Source: Promicromonospora sp. AC04 (GTDB lineage: Bacteria > Actinomycetota > Actinomycetes > Actinomycetales > Cellulomonadaceae). From it: a stretch of 64,000 nucleotides of DNA. The position numbers and the translations under genes are program-made. Shown here one piece after another: positions 35,407 through 43,411 of the stretch (the first letter of the stretch is position 1; every line of letters begins with the position of its first letter). Location: assembly GCF_003058225.1 (NCBI RefSeq), contig NZ_QBUG01000008.1:62001-126000 (forward strand), read 5' to 3'. The notes under the pieces were generated by a model. The model saw nothing but the letters and a program-made list of their open reading frames with translations, had not been told where the DNA came from and ran no database searches.

Positions 35407-36861
35407 ATGAGAGACCAGCTCACTCCCCTCGCCCCAGTCGAGCCGTACCTCGTCGACGGCGCCTGGCTCGCCCCGGACGGTGCCGAGCTGCTCGACGTGA
35501 TCGATCCCGCCACCGAGGAGCTCCTGACCCGGGTGCCCCAGGCAGGAGCCGCCGAGATCGAGACAGCCGTCGCGTCCGCCCGGCGTGCCCACCAGGACCG
35601 ACGGTGGAGCGGCATGAGCCCGCACGACCGCAGCCGCGTGCTGCACCGCGTGGCCGACCTCATCGAGGAGCGGCTCGAAGACCTCGCGATCCTCGAGACG
35701 CGCGACAACGGAAAGCCGATCGAGCGCTCCCGCGCCGACACGGCGACGTCCGCACGCGTCTTCCGCTACTACGCCGGTGCGCCCTCGCGGCTGACCGGCG
35801 CCGTCGTCCCGGTCGACGGCGGTGCGCACCACGTCTACACGACGCTCGAACCCGTCGGCGTCGCCGCCCTCATCCTGCCCTGGAACTTCCCCGTCATGAC
35901 CGCCAGCTTCAAGCTGGCCCCGGCGCTCGCGGCAGGCTGCGCGGTGGTGGTGAAACCGGCCGAGCAGACGCCGCTGACCATGCTGCGGCTCGCGGCGATC
36001 TGCGCGGAGGCCGGGGTACCGGCCGGCGTCGTCAACGTGCTCACCGGCGACGGCCGGGTAGGTGCCGCGTTGAGTGCGCACCCGGACGTCGACAAGGTCT
36101 CGTTCACGGGGAGCACCGAGGTCGGTCGCAAGGTCATGACCGCCGCGAGCGCGGACTTCAAGCGGCTCACGCTCGAGCTGGGCGGCAAGAGCCCGAACAT
36201 CGTCTTCGAGGACGCCGACCTCGACGCGGCGGTGCTGACCGCGATGCGCGCCTCGTTCGGTCACTCGGGCCAGATGTGCACGGCGGGCAGCAGGCTGCTC
36301 GTGCAGCGCTCGATCCTTGACGAGGCCACCGAGCGGCTCGCCGCGGCAGTGCGGAACGTGGCGCTCGGCGACGGCCTGGCCGGCGGTGTGACCGTCGGGC
36401 CGCTGGTCTCGGAGGAGCAGCGTCAGCAGGTGCTCGGCTACATCGAGCGGGGTCGTGCCGAGGGCGCGACCGTCGCGGTCGGCGGGGGCGTGCCGGAGCG
36501 CGAGGGCTACTACGTGGAGCCCACGCTCTTCACCGGGGTCACCAACACGATGACGATCGCCCGTGAGGAGATCTTCGGCCCGGTCGTCGGGATCATCCCG
36601 TTCGACGACGAGGACGACGCGGTGGCCATCGCGAACGACACGCACTACGGCCTGGCGGCCGGCGTCTGGACCCGCGACCTCTCGCGCGCCCACCGGATGG
36701 GGCAGCGGCTGCGAGCGGGCACGGTGTGGGTCAACACCTACAACATCTTCGACCCGGCGCTCTCGTTCGGCGGGGTGGGGGACTCGGGGCTCGGCCGCGA
36801 CCTCGGCGAGGACGCGTTGCGCGCGTTCTGCGAGCCGAAGAGCGTGGTCATCGCGCTCTGA
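35407..36861 (+). CDS. NAD(P)-dependent aldehyde dehydrogenase
   Basis: 484 residues, standard ALDH length. Catalytic C291 in GQMCTAGSR and general base E257 in LELGGKSPN; cofactor loop FTGSTEVG; substrate-tunnel PWNFPVM; C-terminal FGGVGDSGLGRDLGEDALR. Oxidises aldehydes to acids in the cytoplasm. In this island it would consume the aldehyde made by the copper amine oxidase or flavin oxidase (inference). GGAGG precedes the ATG at 35407. Converges with the RidA gene, stops 4 bases apart. Confidence 0.95.
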   Translation: MRDQLTPLAPVEPYLVDGAWLAPDGAELLDVIDPATEELLTRVPQAGAAEIETAVASARRAHQDRRWSGMSPHDRSRVLHRVADLIEERLEDLAILETRDNGKPIERSRADTATSARVFRYYAGAPSRLTGAVVPVDGGAHHVYTTLEPVGVAALILPWNFPVMTASFKLAPALAAGCAVVVKPAEQTPLTMLRLAAICAEAGVPAGVVNVLTGDGRVGAALSAHPDVDKVSFTGSTEVGRKVMTAASADFKRLTLELGGKSPNIVFEDADLDAAVLTAMRASFGHSGQMCTAGSRLLVQRSILDEATERLAAAVRNVALGDGLAGGVTVGPLVSEEQRQQVLGYIERGRAEGATVAVGGGVPEREGYYVEPTLFTGVTNTMTIAREEIFGPVVGIIPFDDEDDAVAIANDTHYGLAAGVWTRDLSRAHRMGQRLRAGTVWVNTYNIFDPALSFGGVGDSGLGRDLGEDALRAFCEPKSVVIAL

Positions 36862-36865
36862 GCCG

Positions 36866-37372
36866 TCAGTCCGCGGCCGAGCGGGGCCGGCACTCCAGGC
36901 TCAGCCAGAGCTCGAAGCAGGCGCTCCGCGACAGGGCGGTCGCGCCGATCGAGGCCCGGCCCATCCGGCCGGCCACGGGCCCGAACACGTCGAGGAAGAG
37001 ATCGCTCGCCGCGTTCGAGACCTCGTTGAGCTGCTCGAAGCCGGGCGGGCAGAGCACGAAGCAGAGGCCGCGCGAAAGTGCCACCACCTCGTCGAGCGAG
37101 CCCAGGGCGTACCGGATCATGCCCAGCGCGTTCACGGCGGTGTAGCGCGCGGCCTCCTGCGCCTGTTCGAGGGTCACCTCGACGCCGACCGATCCCGGGT
37201 GCAGGAGCGTGCCGTCCCGTGACTCGGGCGTCAGGCCGCTGAGCTCCAGGAGGTCCCCGGTGCGATGGAACGCCTTCAGCGCGCTTCCGTACCGGCCGCC
37301 GTAGGGCGGGTTCGCGTAGTCCGGGATCGCAAGGTCGAGCTCTCGCACACGGGCTTCGGGGGAGTCGGGCAT
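36866..37372 (-). CDS. RidA-family (YjgF/UK114) imine/enamine deaminase
   Basis: 168 residues. RidA fold: YGSALKAFHRTGDLLELSGLTPES, EQAQEAARYTAVNALGMIRYALGSLDEV, PPGFEQLNEVSNAASDLFLDVFG, and RMGRASIGATALSRSACFELWLSLE with the conserved Arg before the A-x-L motif. Members hydrolyse reactive enamine/imine intermediates released by PLP and flavin amine oxidases, which are encoded right beside it. Divergent from the class V aminotransferase, sharing the paired GntR-type sites. Confidence 0.9.
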   Translation of the reverse strand: MPDSPEARVRELDLAIPDYANPPYGGRYGSALKAFHRTGDLLELSGLTPESRDGTLLHPGSVGVEVTLEQAQEAARYTAVNALGMIRYALGSLDEVVALSRGLCFVLCPPGFEQLNEVSNAASDLFLDVFGPVAGRMGRASIGATALSRSACFELWLSLECRPRSAAD

Positions 37373-37407
37373 GACGACCTCTCGGATCAGGACGGGCTGG
37401 TTGGAAC

Positions 37408-37440
37408 AATGGATACAATCAGGCTAGCATCGGATCCAGT
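37408..37440. promoter_or_regulatory. Paired GntR-type sites, promoter 2
   Basis: AATGGATACAAT (37408-37419) and ATCGGATCCAGT (37429-37440), each 10/12 to ATTGGATCCAAT and 21 bp apart. Between the divergent RidA (start 37372) and aminotransferase (start 37481) genes. Confidence 0.7.
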
Positions 37441-37480
37441 CGCGAGCGTGGCGGCGCCCGCCCGAGGAAGGATCCGCACC

Positions 37481-38734
37481 ATGACGATCGGCCTGGAGGA
37501 CGGCGCGTCCCTGCCCCCGGCGACTCCGGCGACCGCGGCGATCGACGTCGCCGCCGAACGCGCCCGGACGGCCGGTGCCCTGGGGCGGCGCTACTTCAAC
37601 GCCGCCGGCGCGGGCCTGATGAGCGACGCGGTGCTCGAGCGCACGATCCGCCACCTGCGCCTCGAGCACGGTGTCGGCGGCTACGAGGCCGCCAGGGCGA
37701 TGGCCGACGAGGCGGCCGAGCTCTACGAGACCGCCGCAGCCCTGCTCGGCGCGGCCGCCGACGAGATCGCCTGCTTCGACTCGGCGACCAGCGGGCTGCG
37801 CAGCATCTTCGACGCGCTGCGCCTCGGGCCGGGTGACACCGTCATCGCGCCCCGATCGAGCTACGTGAGCCAGGCGCTCCGGCTGCTCGCGATGAAGCGG
37901 CACGCCGGCGTGCGTCTCGACGTCGTGCCCAACGACGCCGCCGGGGGCATGGACCTGGAGGCGCTCGAGCGGGCGCTGGGTCAGGCGACCGGCCGCGTCG
38001 TCGTCAGCGCCGTCCACGTGCCCACCTCGTCGGGCCTCGTCGAGCCGGTGGCCGCCATCGCGGCACTCGCGCGGGACCGCGGCGCGCTCACGGTGCTCGA
38101 CGCCACGCAGTCCGTCGGTCAGATCGACGTCGACGTCCGCGCGATCGGATGCGACGCGCTCGTCACCACGGGACGCAAGTTCCTGCGCGGCCCGCGCGGT
38201 ACCGCGCTGGCCTACCTGCGCCGCGGCGTGCTCGACGGGCTCGGTACGTGGGCACCGGACGTGCGGGGCGCGGTCTGGACGAGCGCGGACGAGTGGACGA
38301 CGGACCGCACGGCGCGGCAGCTGGAGACCTGGGAGGCGGCCGTGGCCGCGCGGCTCGGCCTCGGCGTCGCGCTGCGCGAGGCGCTCGACCGGGGCATGGC
38401 CGCCACCGAGGCGCACCTCGTGCGCCTCGGTGCCGGTCTGCGCGGGGCGCTCGCCGCGATCGACGGCGTGACGGTCGCGGACCCGCCCGCCTCGCCGTCC
38501 GGCATCGTGACCTTCACGGTCGCCGGCCTGCCGAGCAACCAGGTCGTCGGCCGCCTGCGGGAGGCGCGGATCGACACCATCGCGATCCCCGCGAGCCATG
38601 CGCAGTGGGACCTCGGCACCCGCGGTCTGGACAGCGTCGTGCGCGTCTCGCCGCACGTCTACAACGACGAGGCGGACGTCGGCGTGCTCCTCGGTCGCGT
38701 GGCGGAGATCGCCACCGAGGCGACGGCACGATGA
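37481..38734 (+). CDS. Class V PLP-dependent aminotransferase / lyase
   Basis: 417 residues. Aspartate-aminotransferase fold of class V: FNAAGAGLMSDAV, FDSATSGLRSIFDALRL, cofactor D207 in VLDATQSVGQ, PLP lysine K233 in TTGRKFLRGPRGT, and C-terminal GIVTFTVAGLPSNQVVGRLREARI. Resembles the isopenicillin-N-epimerase/cysteine-desulfurase-like group with unknown substrate; no desulfurase cysteine loop is seen. AGGAAGG before the ATG at 37481. Its stop overlaps the flavin oxidase start (ATGA), opening a five-gene run with no gaps to 44820. Confidence 0.9.
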   Translation: MTIGLEDGASLPPATPATAAIDVAAERARTAGALGRRYFNAAGAGLMSDAVLERTIRHLRLEHGVGGYEAARAMADEAAELYETAAALLGAAADEIACFDSATSGLRSIFDALRLGPGDTVIAPRSSYVSQALRLLAMKRHAGVRLDVVPNDAAGGMDLEALERALGQATGRVVVSAVHVPTSSGLVEPVAAIAALARDRGALTVLDATQSVGQIDVDVRAIGCDALVTTGRKFLRGPRGTALAYLRRGVLDGLGTWAPDVRGAVWTSADEWTTDRTARQLETWEAAVAARLGLGVALREALDRGMAATEAHLVRLGAGLRGALAAIDGVTVADPPASPSGIVTFTVAGLPSNQVVGRLREARIDTIAIPASHAQWDLGTRGLDSVVRVSPHVYNDEADVGVLLGRVAEIATEATAR

Positions 38735-39876
38735 GCACGATGAACAGGCACGACGCCATAGTCCTCGGGCTGGGCATCCACGGGTCCGCCGCGGTCTACG
38801 AGCTCGCGCGGCGCGGCTTCGACGTCGTCGGCATCGACCGCTTCGCACCGGGCCACGCACGCGGGTCCTCGCACGGTGCCACGCGCATGTTCCGCCGCGC
38901 CTACCCCAACCCCCTGTGGAACGACCTGGTCGAGCGCGCCCACCGCGGCTGGGAGCGCTGGGGCGCCGACGACGGCGCGCCCTTCCTCCACCCCACCGGC
39001 GGCCTCTACGCCCACCGGGGCATGCCGACCATGCAGGGCGGCCGCAGCCGGCCCGTCGAACGGGCCGAGGTGGGCGCCGTCGCCCCCTCCCTGCGGCTCC
39101 CGCAGGGGTACGGTGCCGTCCACGACCCGGACGCCGGTGTCCTCGAAGCCGCCCGTGCGCTCGCCCACGCCCAGGCCGGTGCGCTCGGGGCAGGTGCGAC
39201 GCTGCGCTTCGAGGAGTCGGTGCTGGGCTGGACAGTGGAGCACGGGACGGCGGAGCACGGGACGGCGGAGCACGGGACGGCGGAGCACGGGACGGTGACG
39301 GTACGGACCGACCGGGGCGAGCTGCGCGGCCGCCGTCTGGTGATCGCCGGCGGTGCGTGGGTACCGCGCCTGCTGCCTGCGACGGCGGGCTTCTTCGAGG
39401 TCTGGCGGATCGTGACCTTCACCGCGCCGACCGGGCAGCCCGTCGCCCAGCCGCCGGCGCTCGGCTGCTTCTCGGTCGACCTGCCGGAGGGGCTCGTCTT
39501 CGGGCTGCCCGAGGCGGCCGGCTCCGGCGCGAAGATCGGTCTCGATGCGGGGCCGGTCTGGGACCCGGAGGTCCCCGTTGCTCCGCCGACCGACGCCGAG
39601 GCCGAGCACCTCGCCGGCCTGCTGCGCCGGTTCGCGCCGGGTATCACGACAGACGGCGGCGAGGCCGCCGCCTGCCTCTACACGATGACGCCCGACAGAC
39701 GCTTCGTCCTCGGAGCGCTGCCCGGCCGTCCGGAGGTGATCGTCGCCGCCGCGTGCTCCGGACACGGCTTCAAGTTCGGCCCGGCGATCGGCGAGGCGGT
39801 CGCCGACCTCGTCGCCGGCGTCGACCGGCCCGACCTCGCGTTCCTGGACCCCGCACGGATGGTGACCGCAGCATGA
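38731..39876 (+). CDS. MSOX-type FAD-dependent amine oxidase
   Basis: 381 residues. FAD-binding GLGIHGSAAVYELARRG, GIDRF and GSSHGATRMFRRAYP, as in monomeric sarcosine / N-methyltryptophan oxidases; ACLYTMTPDRRFVLG supplies the cysteine that carries FAD covalently in this family, and SGHGFKFGPAIGE closes the fold. Oxidises a secondary or N-methylated amine with O2 to imine/aldehyde and H2O2. Odd feature: four EHGTA repeats around residues 170-189, from 15-bp tandem repeats. Coupled to both neighbours by ATGA overlaps. Confidence 0.93.
   Translation: MSTMNRHDAIVLGLGIHGSAAVYELARRGFDVVGIDRFAPGHARGSSHGATRMFRRAYPNPLWNDLVERAHRGWERWGADDGAPFLHPTGGLYAHRGMPTMQGGRSRPVERAEVGAVAPSLRLPQGYGAVHDPDAGVLEAARALAHAQAGALGAGATLRFEESVLGWTVEHGTAEHGTAEHGTAEHGTVTVRTDRGELRGRRLVIAGGAWVPRLLPATAGFFEVWRIVTFTAPTGQPVAQPPALGCFSVDLPEGLVFGLPEAAGSGAKIGLDAGPVWDPEVPVAPPTDAEAEHLAGLLRRFAPGITTDGGEAAACLYTMTPDRRFVLGALPGRPEVIVAAACSGHGFKFGPAIGEAVADLVAGVDRPDLAFLDPARMVTAA
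39238..39297 (+). repeat. Four 15-bp tandem repeats inside flavin oxidase gene
   Basis: GAGCACGGGACGGCG at 39238, 39253, 39268 and (two-base variant ending GTG) 39283, encoding EHGTA-EHGTA-EHGTA-EHGTV. In-frame copy change would be tolerated by the reading frame. Confidence 0.95.
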
Positions 39877-41432
39877 CAACCCCTGACCGCATCGCCGTCG
39901 CCGCCCCGCACCCGGCGGCCGTGGACGCCGCCGCGGAGGCCGTGGCGGCCGGCGGCGGCACGATCGACGCGGCGCTCGCCGCGGCGACCGCGCTCACCGT
40001 CGTCTACCCGCACCAGTGCGGGATCGGTGGTGACCTCGTCGCGCTCGTGCGGCGCCCCGGCCACGGCGTCGTCGCGGTGCTCTCAGCGGGCGCCGCCCCT
40101 GCCGGGATCGACGCCGCGGCCCTCGCCCGCGACGAGCGAATGCCACGGCAGGGCGCCCAGACCGTCACGGTGCCCGGCGCGGTCGCCGGCTGGGAGACCA
40201 TCGCGGGGCTCGGCGCGCGGCTCGGTCTCGCGGCACCGCTGCGCCGCGCCGCGGGGCTCGCGGCCCAGGGCTTCCCGATCTCGCCAGGACTGGCCCGGGC
40301 GATCGCGACCCGCCGCGGCGAGCTCCTCGCCGACGAGGGCCTGCGCGAGGTGTTCGGCGACGGCGACGGCGGCCTGCTCGGCGAGGGCGACACGCTCGTC
40401 CAGCCCGCGCTCGCCGCCACCCTCGCCGAGCTCGCGGAAGACCCCCGGTCCATGTACGAGGGCCGCATCCCCGAGTCCCTCGCGGCCCGGCTGCGGTCGC
40501 TGGGCGGTGCGCACACCGCTGCGGACTTCGCGGGGCACCGCGCCGAGCTGCTGGAGCCGGCCACTGTCGAGGCGGGCGGAGTGCGCTGGTCGGTGGCCCC
40601 GCCGCCCAGCCAGGGTGTCGTGCTGCTCGGCATCCTTCCCGAAGCGCTCGACGGCGACACCGCGGAGCTCGTCGAGGCGGTGCACGAGGCGGCGCTCACC
40701 CGCCAGGCGCGGCTCGGCGATCCGCGGGGCGGCGCGATCGACGTCGCGGCGATGCTCGATCCGCGCGGACGCGCCGGCGACGGGGCGCTCCCGCGTGCCG
40801 GCCGCGCCCTGGGCGACACCGTCGCCGTGACCGCCGCGGGCAGCGACGGCACCGTTGTCACCCTCATCCAGAGCGTCTACCAGCTGTTCGGGTCCGGCAT
40901 CCTCGACCCCGCGACCGGCGTCGTGCTGCACAACCGCGGCTCCGCCTTCAGCACCGATCCCGCCCACCCGGGCCGCGTCGGCCCGGGCCTGCGGCCGCCG
41001 CACACCCTGCTGCCGGTCATCGCGGAGTCCGACGGGCTCGTGGTCGGCCTCGGCTGCCAGGGCGGCAGCGCTCAGCCGTGGATCCTCGCGCAGGTCGCCC
41101 GCGACCTGCTCGACCGCACCACGGACCCGGCGGAGGTGCTCCTGCGCCCGCGCTTCGTCGTCGGCTCGCGCGACCTCGGCCACGAGGTGATGACCCTGGT
41201 GGCCGAGCCGGGCGTCGGCGACGCCGTCACCGCCGCCAACGAGCTCGGCCTGCCGGTCGCCCGGGCCGACGGGCCGATCGACGAGGCGGGTCACGTGCAG
41301 ACCGTGCGCCTGCACGCCGACGGCCGGCTCGACGCCGCGAGCGACCCCCGCGCGGACGGGCGAGCGCTCGTCCTCGACGCCCACGGACCAGCACCCCGCA
41401 CACGACCCCGGTACCCGAAGGAAGAACCATGA
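39873..41432 (+). CDS. Gamma-glutamyltransferase-family (Ntn) hydrolase
   Basis: 519 residues, family length. N-terminal block AAPHPAAVDAAAEAVAAGGGTIDAALAAATALTVVYPHQCGIGGD, processing-site region with the likely nucleophile T316 in ALGDTVAVTAAGSDGTVVTLIQSVYQLFGSG, and C-terminal PPHTLLPVIAE...GCQGGSAQPWILAQV. GGT enzymes self-cleave before this threonine and hydrolyse or transfer gamma-glutamyl groups. No signal peptide is present, unlike most GGTs, so it probably acts in the cytoplasm, perhaps releasing an amine from a gamma-glutamyl-amine for the oxidases beside it (inference). Confidence 0.9.
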   Translation: MTTPDRIAVAAPHPAAVDAAAEAVAAGGGTIDAALAAATALTVVYPHQCGIGGDLVALVRRPGHGVVAVLSAGAAPAGIDAAALARDERMPRQGAQTVTVPGAVAGWETIAGLGARLGLAAPLRRAAGLAAQGFPISPGLARAIATRRGELLADEGLREVFGDGDGGLLGEGDTLVQPALAATLAELAEDPRSMYEGRIPESLAARLRSLGGAHTAADFAGHRAELLEPATVEAGGVRWSVAPPPSQGVVLLGILPEALDGDTAELVEAVHEAALTRQARLGDPRGGAIDVAAMLDPRGRAGDGALPRAGRALGDTVAVTAAGSDGTVVTLIQSVYQLFGSGILDPATGVVLHNRGSAFSTDPAHPGRVGPGLRPPHTLLPVIAESDGLVVGLGCQGGSAQPWILAQVARDLLDRTTDPAEVLLRPRFVVGSRDLGHEVMTLVAEPGVGDAVTAANELGLPVARADGPIDEAGHVQTVRLHADGRLDAASDPRADGRALVLDAHGPAPRTRPRYPKEEP

Positions 41433-43411
41433 GCACCAGCGCCCACGTCCTCGACCCGCTCTCGTCCGCGGAGATCGCCTCCTTCGTCGCCGTCGTCCGC
41501 GAGAGCGACCGGATCGGCGCGCGCCCACGCTTCTGGGGCGTCGCCCTCGACGAGGAGAAGGCCCGCGGCGTCCAGCCCGGCGGCCCGCGGCCGGTGCGGC
41601 TCGTCGTCATGAACCCCGACGCGCACGCCGCGTGGGAGGTGCGCGGCTGGACCTCCGGACCCGAGAGCCCGGCCGTCGTCGAGGTGTGGTCCGACGTCGA
41701 CCACCGCCGACCCGGCGTCTCGAGCGACGAGGCGCGGCTCATCGCGCAGGCCGCCCGCAACTCGCCCCTGCTGAAGGCGGCGCTCGCCGAGCGCGGCATC
41801 ACGGACACCTCGCTCGTCTGGGTCGACCCCGAGTCGATCACCGGGTTCGTGCCCGAGGACCTCGCCGACCGCCGGCTCAGCTGGGGCACCGTCTGGTACC
41901 GCGAGTTCCCGGAGGACAACGGCTACGCGCGGCCCGTCGCCGGCCTCGTGCCGATCCTCGACCTCGACACCCTCGAGGTGGTTCGCATCGAGGACCACGG
42001 GGTCATCCCCATGGCGAGCGAGACGGGCGTCTACACCTCCGGTACCTGGGGAGCGGATCGTACGGTCGCGCCCCTCGACGTCGTGCAGCCCGAGGGGCCA
42101 GGCTTCCGGATCGAGGGGCACCGGGTCACCTGGCAGAACTGGAGCTTCCGCATCGGCTTCACCCACCGCGAGGGCCTGGTGCTGCACGAGCTGACCTACC
42201 GCGACGGCGACGTCGAGCGTCCCGTCCTGCGCCGTGCCGCGGTCAACGAGATGTACGTGCCCTACCTGGACAGCGACCCGACGGCGTACCGCAAGAACTT
42301 CTTCGACTGGGGCGAGTACGGTGCGGGACCGCTGACCGCGAGCCTCGAGCTCGGCTGCGACTGCCTCGGCGAGATCCGCTACTTCGACGTCGACTACCTC
42401 GACGGGCACGGCGTGCCGCAGACGATCGCGAACGGGATCTGCCTGCACGAGGAGGACGACTCGATCCTCTGGAAGCACGTCAACACCCGGACCGGCAGCG
42501 CGGAGGTGCGCCGCAGCCGCCGTCTGGTCGTCTCCAGCTTCGCGACCGTGGCGAACTACGACTACGGCTTCTACTGGTCGCTCTACCAGGACGGCTCGGT
42601 CGAGCTCGAGGTCAAGCTCACGGGCCTCATGTCGGTCTCGGGTATCGCGGACGGCGAGCGGCCGCGCTACGGACGGCTCGTCGCTCCGAACGTCCAGGCG
42701 CCCACGCACCAGCACTACTTCGCGGTGCGGCTGGACACCGCCGTCGACGGGCCGCTGAACCGGCTGGTCGAGGTGCATGCCGAACCCGAGCCGGACGAGG
42801 CGCTCAACCCCTACGGCAACGCCTGTGTCGCCGTGGAGACGCCGATCTCGTCGGAGTCGCTCGGGGCCCGTCGCGCCGACCCGTCCAGGGCCCTGCACTG
42901 GCGGGTCGAAAGCGGGTCCGGCGTGAACCGCTACGGGGAGAGCACCGCGTACCGGCTGGCGATCCAGAACACGGCCCAGCTGTACGCCCGGCCCGGGAGC
43001 GTCGTCGAGCGCAAGGCGCCCTTCGTGGGCAGCCACCTGTGGGCGAGCGCGTTCGACCCCGAGCAGCGCTTCATCGCGGGCGAGTACCCGAACCAGGGCG
43101 AGCTCGGGGACGACGGCGTGCACGTCTGGCAGCGCGCGGACCGCTCGCTTGAGAACGAGCGGCTCGTGCTCTGGCCCGTGCTCGGCGTGCACCACTTTCC
43201 GCGCCCCGAGCAGTGGCCGGTCATGCCGGTCGACAAGATCGGCCTGCGCCTCGAGCCCGACGGCTTCTTCGACCGTAACCCCGCCCTGGACGTGCCGCCG
43301 TCGGCCTCCGGTCACTCCTCTGGCCACTCCTCAGGTCACTCCTCCGGCCACTGTGCGTGCGACGGCGGGCGGGCCTGCGACTGCGGGCACGGCGAGGAGG
43401 GCGGTCACTGA
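41429..43411 (+). CDS. Copper amine oxidase (TPQ-dependent)
   Basis: 660 residues, close in plan to Arthrobacter phenylethylamine/histamine oxidases. Catalytic base D293 in FFDWGEYG; TPQ precursor Y377 in VANYDYG; copper ligands H427 and H429 in THQHYF and the third in GVHHFPRPEQWPVMP (H588/H589). Converts a primary amine with O2 to aldehyde, NH3 and H2O2. The last 30 or so residues are an unusual tail: repeated SGHS units followed by a Cys/His cluster (CACDGGRACDCGHGEEGGH), a plausible copper-loading site. AAGGAAG before the ATG. Overlaps neighbours on both sides. Confidence 0.96.
   Translation: MSTSAHVLDPLSSAEIASFVAVVRESDRIGARPRFWGVALDEEKARGVQPGGPRPVRLVVMNPDAHAAWEVRGWTSGPESPAVVEVWSDVDHRRPGVSSDEARLIAQAARNSPLLKAALAERGITDTSLVWVDPESITGFVPEDLADRRLSWGTVWYREFPEDNGYARPVAGLVPILDLDTLEVVRIEDHGVIPMASETGVYTSGTWGADRTVAPLDVVQPEGPGFRIEGHRVTWQNWSFRIGFTHREGLVLHELTYRDGDVERPVLRRAAVNEMYVPYLDSDPTAYRKNFFDWGEYGAGPLTASLELGCDCLGEIRYFDVDYLDGHGVPQTIANGICLHEEDDSILWKHVNTRTGSAEVRRSRRLVVSSFATVANYDYGFYWSLYQDGSVELEVKLTGLMSVSGIADGERPRYGRLVAPNVQAPTHQHYFAVRLDTAVDGPLNRLVEVHAEPEPDEALNPYGNACVAVETPISSESLGARRADPSRALHWRVESGSGVNRYGESTAYRLAIQNTAQLYARPGSVVERKAPFVGSHLWASAFDPEQRFIAGEYPNQGELGDDGVHVWQRADRSLENERLVLWPVLGVHHFPRPEQWPVMPVDKIGLRLEPDGFFDRNPALDVPPSASGHSSGHSSGHSSGHCACDGGRACDCGHGEEGGH
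43310..43351 (+). repeat. 12-bp repeats encoding His-rich tail of amine oxidase
   Basis: GGTCACTCCTCT, GGCCACTCCTCA and GGTCACTCCTCC (12-bp period from 43310) plus a half unit encode repeated GHSS before the Cys/His cluster. Confidence 0.9.

Noticed and set aside
37265-37480. Upstream in-frame start extending the class V aminotransferase by 72 residues
   Set aside because: The extension would translate the RidA 5' end in antisense and the paired regulator sites; the ATG at 37481 has a ribosome site.
41078-43411. Longer frame for the copper amine oxidase
   Set aside because: The extension lies inside the GGT-like gene; the ATGA overlap at 41429 with AAGGAAG is the natural start.
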